From contig JAPFFF010000019.1 of assembly GCA_039105265.1 (NCBI GenBank), positions 2,202,501-2,266,500 of the forward strand: a stretch of DNA of 64,000 bases. Reading direction: 5' to 3'. Shown here one piece after another: positions 56,301 to 63,976 of this stretch (positions within the stretch are counted from its first letter, which is position 1; each line of letters starts with the position of its first letter). Below the pieces are notes generated by a model, which saw only the letters and a list, made by a program, of their open reading frames with translations, was not told the origin of the DNA and did not search any database. Both the position numbers and the translations under genes were made by a program. This DNA comes from Tritrichomonas musculus (lineage: Eukaryota > Parabasalia > Tritrichomonadida > Tritrichomonadidae).

Positions 56301-58944
56301 CGTAGGTGATGTAATATATGTTGGGTTTCCAGTCGAGACCATAGGCTAAGCAATATTCGTACACCGGATTGCTGAGTATATGTGGACAGTATGGTAGTGG
56401 TTCACGATTGGGTATGAAACGCTTTCGAAATACCCCATCACAATGTAGCTTATGGTTCTCGAAACGCTTCATATTGTGATGACCGTAATGGGCATATGAG
56501 CCACACTTTGGGCAAATGTGGATGTTGGTCAGCTTCTCAGCATCCCTGATGTACATTATGTGGATGATTCGATTTTGGGTGTACAGCAATGCGGATTTCC
56601 TAAATGAGTTGTCCTTATTGTATTTCCATTGGTCCTGAAGGTTATAAACTTTGAGATCCTCCAAGTACTCATAGATGTCCACATTCAAGTGATGCTTCTC
56701 GGCAGATGCCTTCATGGATTCAATCGATGTACCTGGATAGTTGTTCAGGAGGTCGATTGCATCTTGAGATGGCTTAGTAGAATACACTATATTGTGATCC
56801 TCGCATAGGAGCTTCCTAGCTACCTGTGTGCGATTCTTAGTTTTGCAACCAGATTCAGGGTCAACTAGATGGTCATCTAGACATGCAGCCAGAAATCGGT
56901 ACCAACATAGATTGTCATCAGCATTGTCCGTGATGATGAATTTGCTATTTTTGATCTCAGGAGGTAAATCCTTGATTGGACCACTAACCTTGACCATTCG
57001 AGATATCGTGAATGAGACTGATCCTACCATAATCAACTTGGTTCCAGATGTTGAGGTCTCATATGAGTGTAGTACTGATTCAATATAGTACTTCACGATA
57101 TCAAGTGATTGCTCATCACGAACCACAATTGGGATAGCCGATTTATAGTTGTTCCAATTGATTTCCCTAGCTGCATATTCACATGAATACCCAAGCATAT
57201 TCTCCTCACTGGGGGACTGAAATACACCTGAGAGTTGGAAATAGATTTTGAATGGTTTTACCTCACGCTTATAGACCTGTTGCAAGCCGTCATATATGGT
57301 GTTCAATGAGGATATCGAGTTGAAGTAGTATATGTATATTGGCTCATAGGTATCGATATCCTCACGCTCCTTGTAATCACTATCAGCATATTTGACATAT
57401 GATCGCCAAGCCTCAACAGCCCTATCATAGCTATCAGGTTCATTCACCATGAGGAAATCGGTGTGTTTCGATTTGAACTGATGGCCGAACTCACTGAGGT
57501 AATCGAGTATTTCATTATTTTCAGGGTCCTTGGGGAGATCATCAATATTTTCGGGGGCCTTGGGGGAATCATTGATAATATGGACCAGTTTTGTAACCTT
57601 AGTCCTTTCTCGGGGTATATTATGTATTTCAGTTCTGTCGATATACTCGGGGAAATATTTGTTGAAATAGGAATATGCTTTGTTATCATCAATACTAGCG
57701 TTACTACCGATAATATGATTCAGTTTTGTAACCTTAGTCCTGTCTCGGAGTATATCTTGTATTTCAGCTCTATCGAGATACTCGGGATAATACTTGTTGA
57801 AATATGAATATGCTTTGTGTTCATCATCTAATTGCTGAATGAACTTAATCCAGGTATTCAATTGCTGGCGTTCATCAATGCGGTCCTCAATCTTGTAATC
57901 ATCTCTATCGAATTTACTGAAGTAATCATTATCTGATGCTGCACGGCGTTCAGCCCTCAGCTGCTCGAAGAATGTATCAAAATCTGATTCCTTGAGCTTA
58001 CCAGTGCGATCAAAACCGGTGCGATGTACAAATAAATTATCATTTAGGAACTTCTTGAGTGGGCCCAGTTGAAGAATATACGTAGTGTTAGTAGGGATGT
58101 TACCACCGAACTCAGTGTTGATGATATCGATATATGTTTTGACAGTTTCTGGGTGGATTTCACCAAAATGCTTATTCGAGATCTTGAGATGCTTTTCACG
58201 CTCCTGTTCCTGCTTCTGTTTCAATCGATCGCGTTTCGACTTCTCAGCCAGTTTCTGTTCCCGCTTCTGGAGACGCTCCTGTTCAACACGCTCCCGTTCC
58301 AATTGCTTAGCACGTTCACGTTCAAGTCTGACCTCCTCAAGTGCATGCAGATTCTGTTCAGTTGCATCCTTCAGCAGCTTATCCTCTTGTTCATCATGCA
58401 ATCGCTCGAAGAATGTATCAAAATCTGATTCCTTGAGTTTATAAGTGGTGTCATAATCCGTGCGATATACAAATAAATTATCATTTAGGAACTTTATGAG
58501 ACTGCTCTGCTGTGCGGCCTGTGGTATGTCGGTTGGGATTTTGCCATCGAACTCTGTGTTGGCGATCTTGATATAATCTTGGACATCACTCGCAGTTAAA
58601 TCCCTTTTATCAAAATGCGTCTTCTTAATCTTGCTATTCAGTAAACGTTCAGCATGTTCTAACCCCAATTTCTCAAGACGCTCCTGCTCAGCACGTGTAA
58701 GCCTCAGTCGTCTGATGAATGTATCAAGATCTGATTCCTCGAGCTTATTATCGGGATCAAAACCAGTATGAGCTACAAATGAGTTCTCATTCAGGAACTT
58801 TATGAGACTGCTCAGCTGTCCAACATATGGGTTTCTGGTTGAGATACCCCCACCGAACTCCTCATTGATGATATCGATATAGCTTTTGACGACATCTGTG
58901 GGTAGAACCTTTTTATCGAAATTCCAACTAGTAATATTACTCAT
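53317..58944 (-). CDS. Full-length Polinton DNA polymerase B with OTU-like and HNH domains (1,875 residues)
   Basis: Order of parts: three copies of a repeat of about 75 residues (about 8-75, 108-180, 250-325; phrase F-DFDTFFERL/FLNDNLFV); an Arg/Glu/Gln coiled coil (about 180-245); two copies of YSYFNKYYPEYLDR (about 375-440); an OTU-like segment DDNLCWYRFLAACL (about 680) with a zinc finger HICPKCGSYAHYGHH (about 800); exonuclease Exo I YDFETVE (about 880), Exo II FNSSRFD (about 980) and Exo III YNDND (about 1135); an HNH zinc domain (about 1255-1292); then palm motifs A DFNSLYPS (about 1380), B KISMNGSYG (about 1597) and C EGDTDS (about 1695). It would copy the element, probably by protein priming. 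Confidence 0.92.
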   Translation of the reverse strand: MSNITSWNFDKKVLPTDVVKSYIDIINEEFGGGISTRNPYVGQLSSLIKFLNENSFVAHTGFDPDNKLEESDLDTFIRRLRLTRAEQERLEKLGLEHAERLLNSKIKKTHFDKRDLTASDVQDYIKIANTEFDGKIPTDIPQAAQQSSLIKFLNDNLFVYRTDYDTTYKLKESDFDTFFERLHDEQEDKLLKDATEQNLHALEEVRLERERAKQLERERVEQERLQKREQKLAEKSKRDRLKQKQEQEREKHLKISNKHFGEIHPETVKTYIDIINTEFGGNIPTNTTYILQLGPLKKFLNDNLFVHRTGFDRTGKLKESDFDTFFEQLRAERRAASDNDYFSKFDRDDYKIEDRIDERQQLNTWIKFIQQLDDEHKAYSYFNKYYPEYLDRAEIQDILRDRTKVTKLNHIIGSNASIDDNKAYSYFNKYFPEYIDRTEIHNIPRERTKVTKLVHIINDSPKAPENIDDLPKDPENNEILDYLSEFGHQFKSKHTDFLMVNEPDSYDRAVEAWRSYVKYADSDYKEREDIDTYEPIYIYYFNSISSLNTIYDGLQQVYKREVKPFKIYFQLSGVFQSPSEENMLGYSCEYAAREINWNNYKSAIPIVVRDEQSLDIVKYYIESVLHSYETSTSGTKLIMVGSVSFTISRMVKVSGPIKDLPPEIKNSKFIITDNADDNLCWYRFLAACLDDHLVDPESGCKTKNRTQVARKLLCEDHNIVYSTKPSQDAIDLLNNYPGTSIESMKASAEKHHLNVDIYEYLEDLKVYNLQDQWKYNKDNSFRKSALLYTQNRIIHIMYIRDAEKLTNIHICPKCGSYAHYGHHNMKRFENHKLHCDGVFRKRFIPNREPLPYCPHILSNPVYEYCLAYGLDWKPNIYYITYDFETVEQPVNAFIGSSTTINSRLIPLSVSSCVKSQSGCTTKHFSLRDSAEFIIKWIEWLFEQSKQVYHDKVQYMKSFINQPVDNLKTIDRNLNVITVFGFNSSRFDSNLFKEYLNYSSAKRNMFWSVEPNSIIGTTSSLKQFILKSPKYDTKLRFIDAQSFVAGGTLRQFGEDFGSSMACGVDFGGVENSSKGVFPYEAINTENYNEVLSKAEPFEYEAFYSYLNQKNPLTPDDYKLYLEDAKNYKTRWDYLLAYNDNDVEMMIKPIDNLIALNAQYNVDLISNLSLSKNASCIKYALAYKEFNPNAEYSIQNPINKFKPNLDWWRFKCENYYNQDVKYNQSHKDKPRNLDKCVCEEQFDKFMEMYNNPDTGKCHLCGEHFTWTNRPTLDRINNDIGHELSNCKLACAECNRLRSRDDPNITKLRIQLKKYCKMMHLPTLINDEQEYYSLRNNITGGLSNVMHRVNIKGHTKINRFRYNAVDHKVISYDTPHTMTHIVGVDFNSLYPSAFSSTKHDANPYHGGVMYMPGSMMERFEVYKDGVKNMKTYNTCMYIINSQKLQKHPKFLFKAEVMLKCPISKINYFINFPPVFRNFDITNDEATIGTYMHDYMTHNKLPSVDKTERKLTMSVDTMGTYQTFSNYYLWFLLDHGLVIEDIKSLTKYEAHRGFNPFVSEFMKRRQDIISGAAGGNGAESDLSVANGLEQDLSVANEKFYKISMNGSYGYDGMNTEKFSKIKICSRDKTFQNIIYDNYFSGTKLSDDNYLLQMNPKSFKCTTCLQESFWTLDNAKFWYLTFIYEFMYKCLDVERFHFIEGDTDSAYFAVAGDDTKGSDQEFKYIIKNRAFYDENIYKFMPNPNINTIADEKKILGLCIEKYGENMIALAPKCYTIFNSGAVTKALKLKGVSLKKNHITSDDYKDIIDNGGVKVGKNINLQMVMNNKIQSKISEMTMSKITVNKNALTGTHTKMIVLENQSCAPFIHGLTSGDYIICNSN
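54169..54229. repeat. In-frame tandem pair of the 30-bp module in PolB
   Basis: Two tandem modules encode GAESDLSVAN and GLEQDLSVAN between palm motifs A and B. Hairpins CGCT-TTC-AGCG (54216-54226) and CTTG-TTC-CAAG (54186-54196) show the three-base loop. Copy 1 has only one module here (1820-1850). Confidence 0.75.
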
Positions 58945-59392
58945 TTACCCCATTGGTAAAAATACAAAAATAATCATCGCAACGCGGTTGATGACATACT
59001 ATTTTTGAATTTTATTCGATTAAATAGCAAATCGGAATCATATATGTGTTAGCGCTAACTGGTATAGTTGTTGGGTCATGAAGCATGTCTCCGGGCTTCG
59101 GCTGCAGGCATGAGTTCGATCCACTGCCATACCGATTTTTCGTATTATTTCCGGTCCATATTTGTGATAGAGCCCAAGCGCACTAAACACCTTGGGTAAG
59201 CTATTACTTGTGGATTATGGGGTAATACGGGCATTTGCCGGCATTTGCAACCCCAACCAGCCTCATGGTGGATGCAGGTATTTTCCTTGAGGGATTGATG
59301 TGCAATCCCGGGTCCGTATGTTGGTTCCTCTAGAGAATGCATTACGCATCCATCATGGGGTCGGTTTTTGCAAAAATATTTTTGGATAACGG
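58945..59392. other. GC-rich gene-free tract with tRNA-like sequence
   Basis: A GC-rich stretch of about 350 bp starts near 59040. It contains the palindrome GTTAGCGCTAAC, a GGTATAG/CCATACC pair and a TTCGATC loop-like motif spaced as in a tRNA (about 59057-59130), followed by a T-run. The arms do not pair fully, so a real tRNA is doubtful; it may be a relic or a Pol III-type element. No protein gene is supported. Confidence 0.4.
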
Positions 59393-59950
59393 TTAGAAAT
59401 CGGTTGTATCGATCTCATCATCGGGATCTGGAGATGTTTCCCTTGGGGGACCGTTTATAGGCATATGGGTGTTGATTAGTTTTTGGGTCATATACATGGA
59501 GATACTCAATTTCAGGTTATCGCGTATGAGTCTACGCAATAGGGATACGCGTTTATGAGGTTCTGCGTTGGAGACCGCATCGATTACTGCCTGTGATGTG
59601 ACATATTGGATCAATCGGTCGTGATCCCCAATATCCAGGAACTTACTTCGATTGAATATATGGGTGCGATTTAAACGAGGTCGAGGATGTTCAATAGATG
59701 GAGTCTCAGGAGGTGAGTCATTTGCATCCTGAGTGGTGTCCTGAGTGGTGTCGATATGTGCTTCAGCCTTTGGGGTATCAGCAGATGGTTTGCGTTTATT
59801 GTTCATACGCTTAATCAAATGCTTGACATCTCGGCGCAAATCGGTGATACCATCTACGATCTTTAGGAGTATCTCAGCATCGGTAGCTGTATCAGTAGCT
59901 GTATCAGTATCTGTACCAGTAGCCATATCTGTAGCCATATCAATATCCAT
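59393..59950 (-). CDS. Conserved small Polinton protein (185 residues), paralog of 20075-20500
   Basis: The N-terminus is a degenerate Thr/Asp/Ala repeat (MDIDMATDMATGTDTDTATD). A helical segment with a basic run (LRRDVKHLIKRMNNKRK) and a Thr/Asp/Ser linker follow, ahead of the conserved C-terminal block (NRTHIFNRSKFLDIGDHDRLIQY...LIRDNLKLSISMYMTQKLI). That block matches the copy-1 gene near its fibre. Here it is immediately upstream of the PolB gene, on the same strand. Role unknown. Confidence 0.6.
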   Translation of the reverse strand: MDIDMATDMATGTDTDTATDTATDAEILLKIVDGITDLRRDVKHLIKRMNNKRKPSADTPKAEAHIDTTQDTTQDANDSPPETPSIEHPRPRLNRTHIFNRSKFLDIGDHDRLIQYVTSQAVIDAVSNAEPHKRVSLLRRLIRDNLKLSISMYMTQKLINTHMPINGPPRETSPDPDDEIDTTDF

Positions 59951-60017
59951 TTATGCAAAAATAAAATATTATTTTCGACTGTTCCAGGGATTTTGACTCA
60001 AGAATGTACATTCGTAC

Positions 60018-60791
60018 TTAAGATCGCATTGTGGTTGTGAAATATTTGTCCACAGCTGTGTGAAAATCATTAAGGCATGATCTTTTGATGGTAATCCTAG
60101 TACCACCTACAGTGACATCATCCCCTTTGAACATAGCTTTGGCCATTCGCTTGATATCTTCATTCGGGGTCATTGCGATGGGTAGGTCATCAATAAATAT
60201 CCAGCGCTTCTTCTTATCTTTATATATCCTGCTGACCTGCCTCCATGAATGCTTGTTGCGACGAACGAGATGGAGTACCACAGAATCCTTATCTTTGGGA
60301 AGATCCTCAAGCCATATCATATATCGGTAGCTATTTTTGTGATCCTTGGGGACCACCCTTGTAGTGAGGTCATTGATTTTGTTATCCATCTGCTCGCGTT
60401 GCTTCTCAAAATGAGCATCCAAAAGCTGAGCAATATATATGGCATACTTTCGACTTGCCCAGCATGCAACATCATTGACCAGTAGTCGGTGAATGTATAT
60501 GCCTTGCAAATGGGAATTACCAATATTTACTCGATTTTGCACCAAATCCTCGGGACAGCAATTTTGCTGTGCCGATAATTCATCGAGTATTTCATTGGTT
60601 TCAGCGAGTTGCCTCCATCGATAAGCCTGCTTCTTGGAATTGCATGCATTGAGAATCGATTGCATCTGGTACATATCATCCTTAATGGAATGTATCAAAC
60701 GGAGCTTATCATTATATTGGATGTATTCATACTCATCATCGATTGGTTCGATAACAGCTGCCATTGGTGTATTTGACCCAGTTGATTCCAT
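60018..60791 (-). CDS. KilA-N domain protein, copy 3 (257 residues)
   Basis: The KilA-N domain (about residues 15-130) carries the hallmark GIYIHRLLVNDVACWASRKYA and LLDAHF. The C-terminal DUF3627-like domain (about 150-255) includes YRYMIWLEDLPKDKDSVVLHLVRRN. It is a clear relative of the gene at 4956-5831, with a shorter linker between domains. DNA binding is expected from the KilA-N family. It lies between the 185- and 105-residue genes on the same strand. Confidence 0.87.
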   Translation of the reverse strand: MESTGSNTPMAAVIEPIDDEYEYIQYNDKLRLIHSIKDDMYQMQSILNACNSKKQAYRWRQLAETNEILDELSAQQNCCPEDLVQNRVNIGNSHLQGIYIHRLLVNDVACWASRKYAIYIAQLLDAHFEKQREQMDNKINDLTTRVVPKDHKNSYRYMIWLEDLPKDKDSVVLHLVRRNKHSWRQVSRIYKDKKKRWIFIDDLPIAMTPNEDIKRMAKAMFKGDDVTVGGTRITIKRSCLNDFHTAVDKYFTTTMRS

Positions 60792-60894
60792 TTGGAATTC
60801 GATAAAAAATTGAGTTGTATTGCGAACTAGCTAGTTATTACATCATATGGAGTTGAGTCCAAAAATATAAATGCGAATGTGATTGATCGAATAC

Positions 60895-61212
60895 TCAAGC
60901 ATATTCATATGAGAATGCGAGTATTTTCAATAGCATCTTGATACGCCCCAAATCGAGTTCCTTGCGATCATAGCTATCACCATCTATGATTTTGGTTCGG
61001 AGGGATTCCAAATCAGTTTCATAATTTGATATTGTGTCGATGAGATCGTCCATGAAATCATCGTCGTTGTGGTAGTCGAATGCAAGGGATTTCCATTGGG
61101 GGTATTTCTTGAGAATGACGTGTTCGAGGTAATCGAGTTTGACACCATTAGCTTCGACATTGGAGAGTTGTGGCATGGCAACGAATGCACTGTGTGCAGT
61201 TGTTGAATTCAT
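60895..61212 (-). CDS. Hypothetical protein, 105 residues
   Basis: This is a short protein with an N-terminal Ser/Ala-rich stretch (MNSTTAHSAFVAMPQL) and an acidic helical middle and end (DYHNDDDFMDDLIDTISNYETDLESLRTKII...RIKMLLKILAFSYEYA). No family is recognised. It is the first gene of the minus-strand run at the right border of this Polinton copy and follows the KilA-N gene in reading order. Support is limited to a clean frame and start. Confidence 0.45.
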   Translation of the reverse strand: MNSTTAHSAFVAMPQLSNVEANGVKLDYLEHVILKKYPQWKSLAFDYHNDDDFMDDLIDTISNYETDLESLRTKIIDGDSYDRKELDLGRIKMLLKILAFSYEYA

Positions 61213-61259
61213 TTCTAACTGGATAAAAAATTGGATTGATTCGAGAATCGCGTTATTTT

Positions 61260-61546
61260 TGGAATTCAGTATTGCCTATAGGTGGTCCCATCGGTCTGCT
61301 CCATATGTTGGCTATAAGTGGTCCCATAAGTGCTCCATAGGTGGTCCCATAGGTGGCCTATTTTTGGAATTTGTATGGGCCCGAATATGGGCGTTTTATA
61401 AGCGTTTTGGGGAGGTATGCAGTATGTGGATTTTGAATATTGACCCAAATATAGGCCATTTTTGGAATTTATGGGGCCCAAATATGGGCCATTTAAAGGC
61501 GTTTTTGGGTGGGATTTATCTGACCCCGATTATTGATACACTATCA
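61260..61546. repeat. Irregular repeat tract at the border of the family-B fragment
   Basis: The words GGTGGTCCCAT, GTGGTCCCATA and AAATATGGGCC recur in an irregular GC-richer tract without a supported gene. AAATATGGG and GGCCATTT also occur in repeats near 30.4-30.6 kb and 24.5-24.7 kb, suggesting related border DNA. It may be part of a Polinton terminus. Confidence 0.45.
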
Positions 61547-63652
61547 CTACTCTTCTTCTTTGCCTGCTTCATTAATTTGACCTTTATTTGTTCTTAATCT
61601 TTCAAATGTATAATATTTGTATGGGAAAATTTCTTTTTCACAAGGAATATTAAACATTAATGGTAGATTAGATAACTTGCAAGAGAAAATTGGATAACTA
61701 TCTTTAAATGTTATCTTTTTGTTCTCAAATTTCAAAGTCATATTAAAACATTGATTTCCTTTAATAATTGATGATAATATTTTTATATTTTGATTATTGT
61801 TTTGTAAAATCATTCTAATATCATAAGCCAAATTATGAAAATAACAAATTGAATCAGTAGGTAAATATTTCAAAAGATTTATATTACATTTTTCACCTAA
61901 GAATTCTTTCTTAATTTTCCCATCTAATGAATGTAAACAACATAAGAATGGAATATGAATTTTTGAACTTGTATCAGATTCAAAATCACAAAACCAATAA
62001 GAAGTTTCTACTTGTTTGATTATTTTTGTTTTTGGTTCAATTAATTTACAACAATATTCATCTTTATATTCTAATGTAGTATTTGAAATATCCTGATCAA
62101 TTTCATTATAAAATATTGAATGTAATAAATGTTCTTGTGAATAATTAATCGGAATGAAATAATTTTTCTTAAATAATTCTCTAATCAAGTTTGAAGAAGT
62201 TATAAATGATCTACCTTTTGTCCAATGATCTGTAATCCAATCTTTATTATATTTGTCTTCATCTAACTTTTCAATATTTTTGATATAATAATATGTAAAT
62301 GGTGTCTTTTCTTCGATGAAATAATGTTTTTGATATACATTGAATTTATGAGTTCGTTCTGGTTCAGCTTTTTGTATACCCATATATGTTTTTCTTTTAC
62401 CTTTATCCATTGAACGTACAGATTGTTTTTGAGCAACAGAATTATCATCAATATAAGTTAAATTAAGATGAATATTAAATTCTTCACATAAATGATTAAT
62501 ACTACTTTGTGATAAATATCTATTTTGAATCCTTAATCTAATTTGATTTAATAATGATTCTGAATAATTTCCAGTTTGTTGTAAAGCATAAATGAAACAA
62601 CAATCATTTAATTCTTCTTTTATTTTCTTTGTCTTTTCATTAATTAAACTATCAAATATTTGAAGCCTTGTCAGGTAATCAATTAATACTTTTGGACAAC
62701 CAGGTTTTAATAAATATTTAAAGAATCCTCCATCGACTGAATTTTTATGTTTTGGATGTTTTAATATACTAAATTTGATTTGAGAAAATAATGAAAATTC
62801 AGGTAATCTTTGACCTTCTAAATCATATTCCCAACCTGGATTCTTTTCAATTTGATAAATGAAATTCTCTTCTGTTAAATTCTTTAATAATTCTTCATAA
62901 GTTTTTCCATTTAAAGGTACAGAATGCCATTGACCTCCAACTGAATAAGATAATTTATATTTTTCTGTTGCAGCTAATTCACCTATTTCATTTTCAAATT
63001 TCTTTCTTAAGAATGGAAATAATTTCTTACGACCATAATCATTTAATTGTTCAAAATTAATTCTCCAATCAGTTGGTGAATCATTTAACATTTTTATATA
63101 ACCATCAACAATTCTATCTTGATCATTTTCATTATTAATTTTCATGAATTGAATAAATGAATCATCTTTTGAATGAGGTCTAATTGAATTCTGAATATTT
63201 AAGAAATAAGGATCAGTTGTTCTTTTTGGTTCATATTCATTTGATATTGGCTCTGGATGCGGTGGAACTAATTTTCTCAAAGGTACATTTGGCGGAGCTT
63301 TTTCTATGATTTCACGTAAATTTGTTTTCTCTGGCTCAATTGTCTTTGGTGGGGGTGGGGGTTCGGTTATCACTTTTTCTGGTGCTGACTCGACTTTTGG
63401 TTCTGGTGGTTGATTTAAATATTGAGGGAGATTTGAATGAGTTAAACCTTTAACGAACCAAAATATTGAATCCCCATTCAATTTCCCATCGTAACCATTT
63501 TCTTTAACTTTTTGTATAATATACTCATTTAATATTTCTTTACTCCGATCCCCATTCTTTTTAGAGAATTCTTTAAACGTTTCCTTACCATTCGTTAAGA
63601 GATTATAAATCTCCATTAATCTGTTATGATTCGCTCTAATAGTTGTTGTCAT
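61547..63652 (-). CDS. Family-B Polinton PolB-type protein, N-terminal half with exonuclease (701 residues)
   Basis: The N-terminal 150 residues are Pro/Glu/Lys-rich linker (including PPPPPKTIEPEKT). Then comes the conserved region (about 180-330, with YKLSYSVGGQWHSVP), an OTU-like segment LNDCCFIYALQQTG (about 347) with HYFIEEKT, and an exonuclease with FCDFESDT (about 552) and HNLAYDIRMI (about 603). The palm motifs are absent, and the last shared residues correspond to the end of 24713-27193 (KE-x-FPY-x-YYT). The start follows the 24-bp motif. Fossil half of a family-B polymerase gene. Confidence 0.75.
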   Translation of the reverse strand: MTTTIRANHNRLMEIYNLLTNGKETFKEFSKKNGDRSKEILNEYIIQKVKENGYDGKLNGDSIFWFVKGLTHSNLPQYLNQPPEPKVESAPEKVITEPPPPPKTIEPEKTNLREIIEKAPPNVPLRKLVPPHPEPISNEYEPKRTTDPYFLNIQNSIRPHSKDDSFIQFMKINNENDQDRIVDGYIKMLNDSPTDWRINFEQLNDYGRKKLFPFLRKKFENEIGELAATEKYKLSYSVGGQWHSVPLNGKTYEELLKNLTEENFIYQIEKNPGWEYDLEGQRLPEFSLFSQIKFSILKHPKHKNSVDGGFFKYLLKPGCPKVLIDYLTRLQIFDSLINEKTKKIKEELNDCCFIYALQQTGNYSESLLNQIRLRIQNRYLSQSSINHLCEEFNIHLNLTYIDDNSVAQKQSVRSMDKGKRKTYMGIQKAEPERTHKFNVYQKHYFIEEKTPFTYYYIKNIEKLDEDKYNKDWITDHWTKGRSFITSSNLIRELFKKNYFIPINYSQEHLLHSIFYNEIDQDISNTTLEYKDEYCCKLIEPKTKIIKQVETSYWFCDFESDTSSKIHIPFLCCLHSLDGKIKKEFLGEKCNINLLKYLPTDSICYFHNLAYDIRMILQNNNQNIKILSSIIKGNQCFNMTLKFENKKITFKDSYPIFSCKLSNLPLMFNIPCEKEIFPYKYYTFERLRTNKGQINEAGKEEE

Positions 63653-63670
63653 GTTAACTTTCTTTTACAA

Positions 63671-63694
63671 TAAAAATAATGGTCTGTCAAAACC
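63671..63694 (-). promoter_or_regulatory. 24-bp upstream motif before PolB-type gene
   Basis: In gene orientation the motif is GGTTTTGACAGACC followed by ATTATTTTTA, about 18 bp before the ATG of the 701-residue gene. An exact copy precedes the next gene (63977-64000). The CCATTA segment resembles the initiator known for Trichomonas genes, so this is probably the core promoter. Confidence 0.6.
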
Positions 63695-63714
63695 GTTAAT
63701 TAAAAAGAAAATGT

Positions 63715-63975
63715 TTATTTAGGTCGAGTTAATTGAAGAACGAAAACATCTTTTAATAATTGTTCGATTTGAACACCACGTTCAGCAACTTTTCGATCAA
63801 TTCTTCGGACAGAACTTTCTAAATGTTCCAATCTTGATGTTAATTCATCAAGTTGAGAATTTATTTTTTGCATGAGAACTTTCGTTAAATTCAAATCATT
63901 TCGAACATTCGATAGAAAATCTCTTGTTTGATCATCAATCTTTTTCTTCTCTTCGAAAAAGTCAGGTTCACTCAT
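63715..63975 (-). CDS. Small coiled-coil protein (86 residues), family B
   Basis: The product is a helical, charged protein (EEKKKIDDQTRDFLSNVRNDLNLTKVLMQKINSQLDELTSRLEHLESSVRRIDRKVAERGVQIEQLL) with clear heptads from about residue 25 to 75 and a short hydrophobic end. No family is recognised; coiled-coil proteins of this size also occur next to the family-A capsid gene. The start lies one base from the 24-bp upstream motif, so the motif fits this gene as promoter. Confidence 0.55.
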   Translation of the reverse strand: MSEPDFFEEKKKIDDQTRDFLSNVRNDLNLTKVLMQKINSQLDELTSRLEHLESSVRRIDRKVAERGVQIEQLLKDVFVLQLTRPK

Positions 63976-63976
63976 T

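Larger units (their letters stand above)
44990..61212. mobile_element. Polinton family A, copy 3 (fossil; may continue copy 2)
   Basis: Genes include an Arg/Ser-rich protein, two unknown proteins, the paralog of the 810-residue gene, the fibre region, a full-length PolB, the paralog of the 141-residue gene, KilA-N and a 105-residue protein. Capsid, integrase and ATPase genes are absent here. It is GC-richer than copy 1 and similar to copy 2. The gene order around PolB differs from copy 1 (PolB lies beyond the fibre on the minus strand). It is fragmentary, with a few breaks, and is interrupted by one DNA transposon. Confidence 0.7.

Noticed and set aside
59057-59130. Functional tRNA gene
   Set aside because: Acceptor and T-loop signatures exist, but the T-arm and anticodon arm do not pair well and no proper anticodon loop is present.
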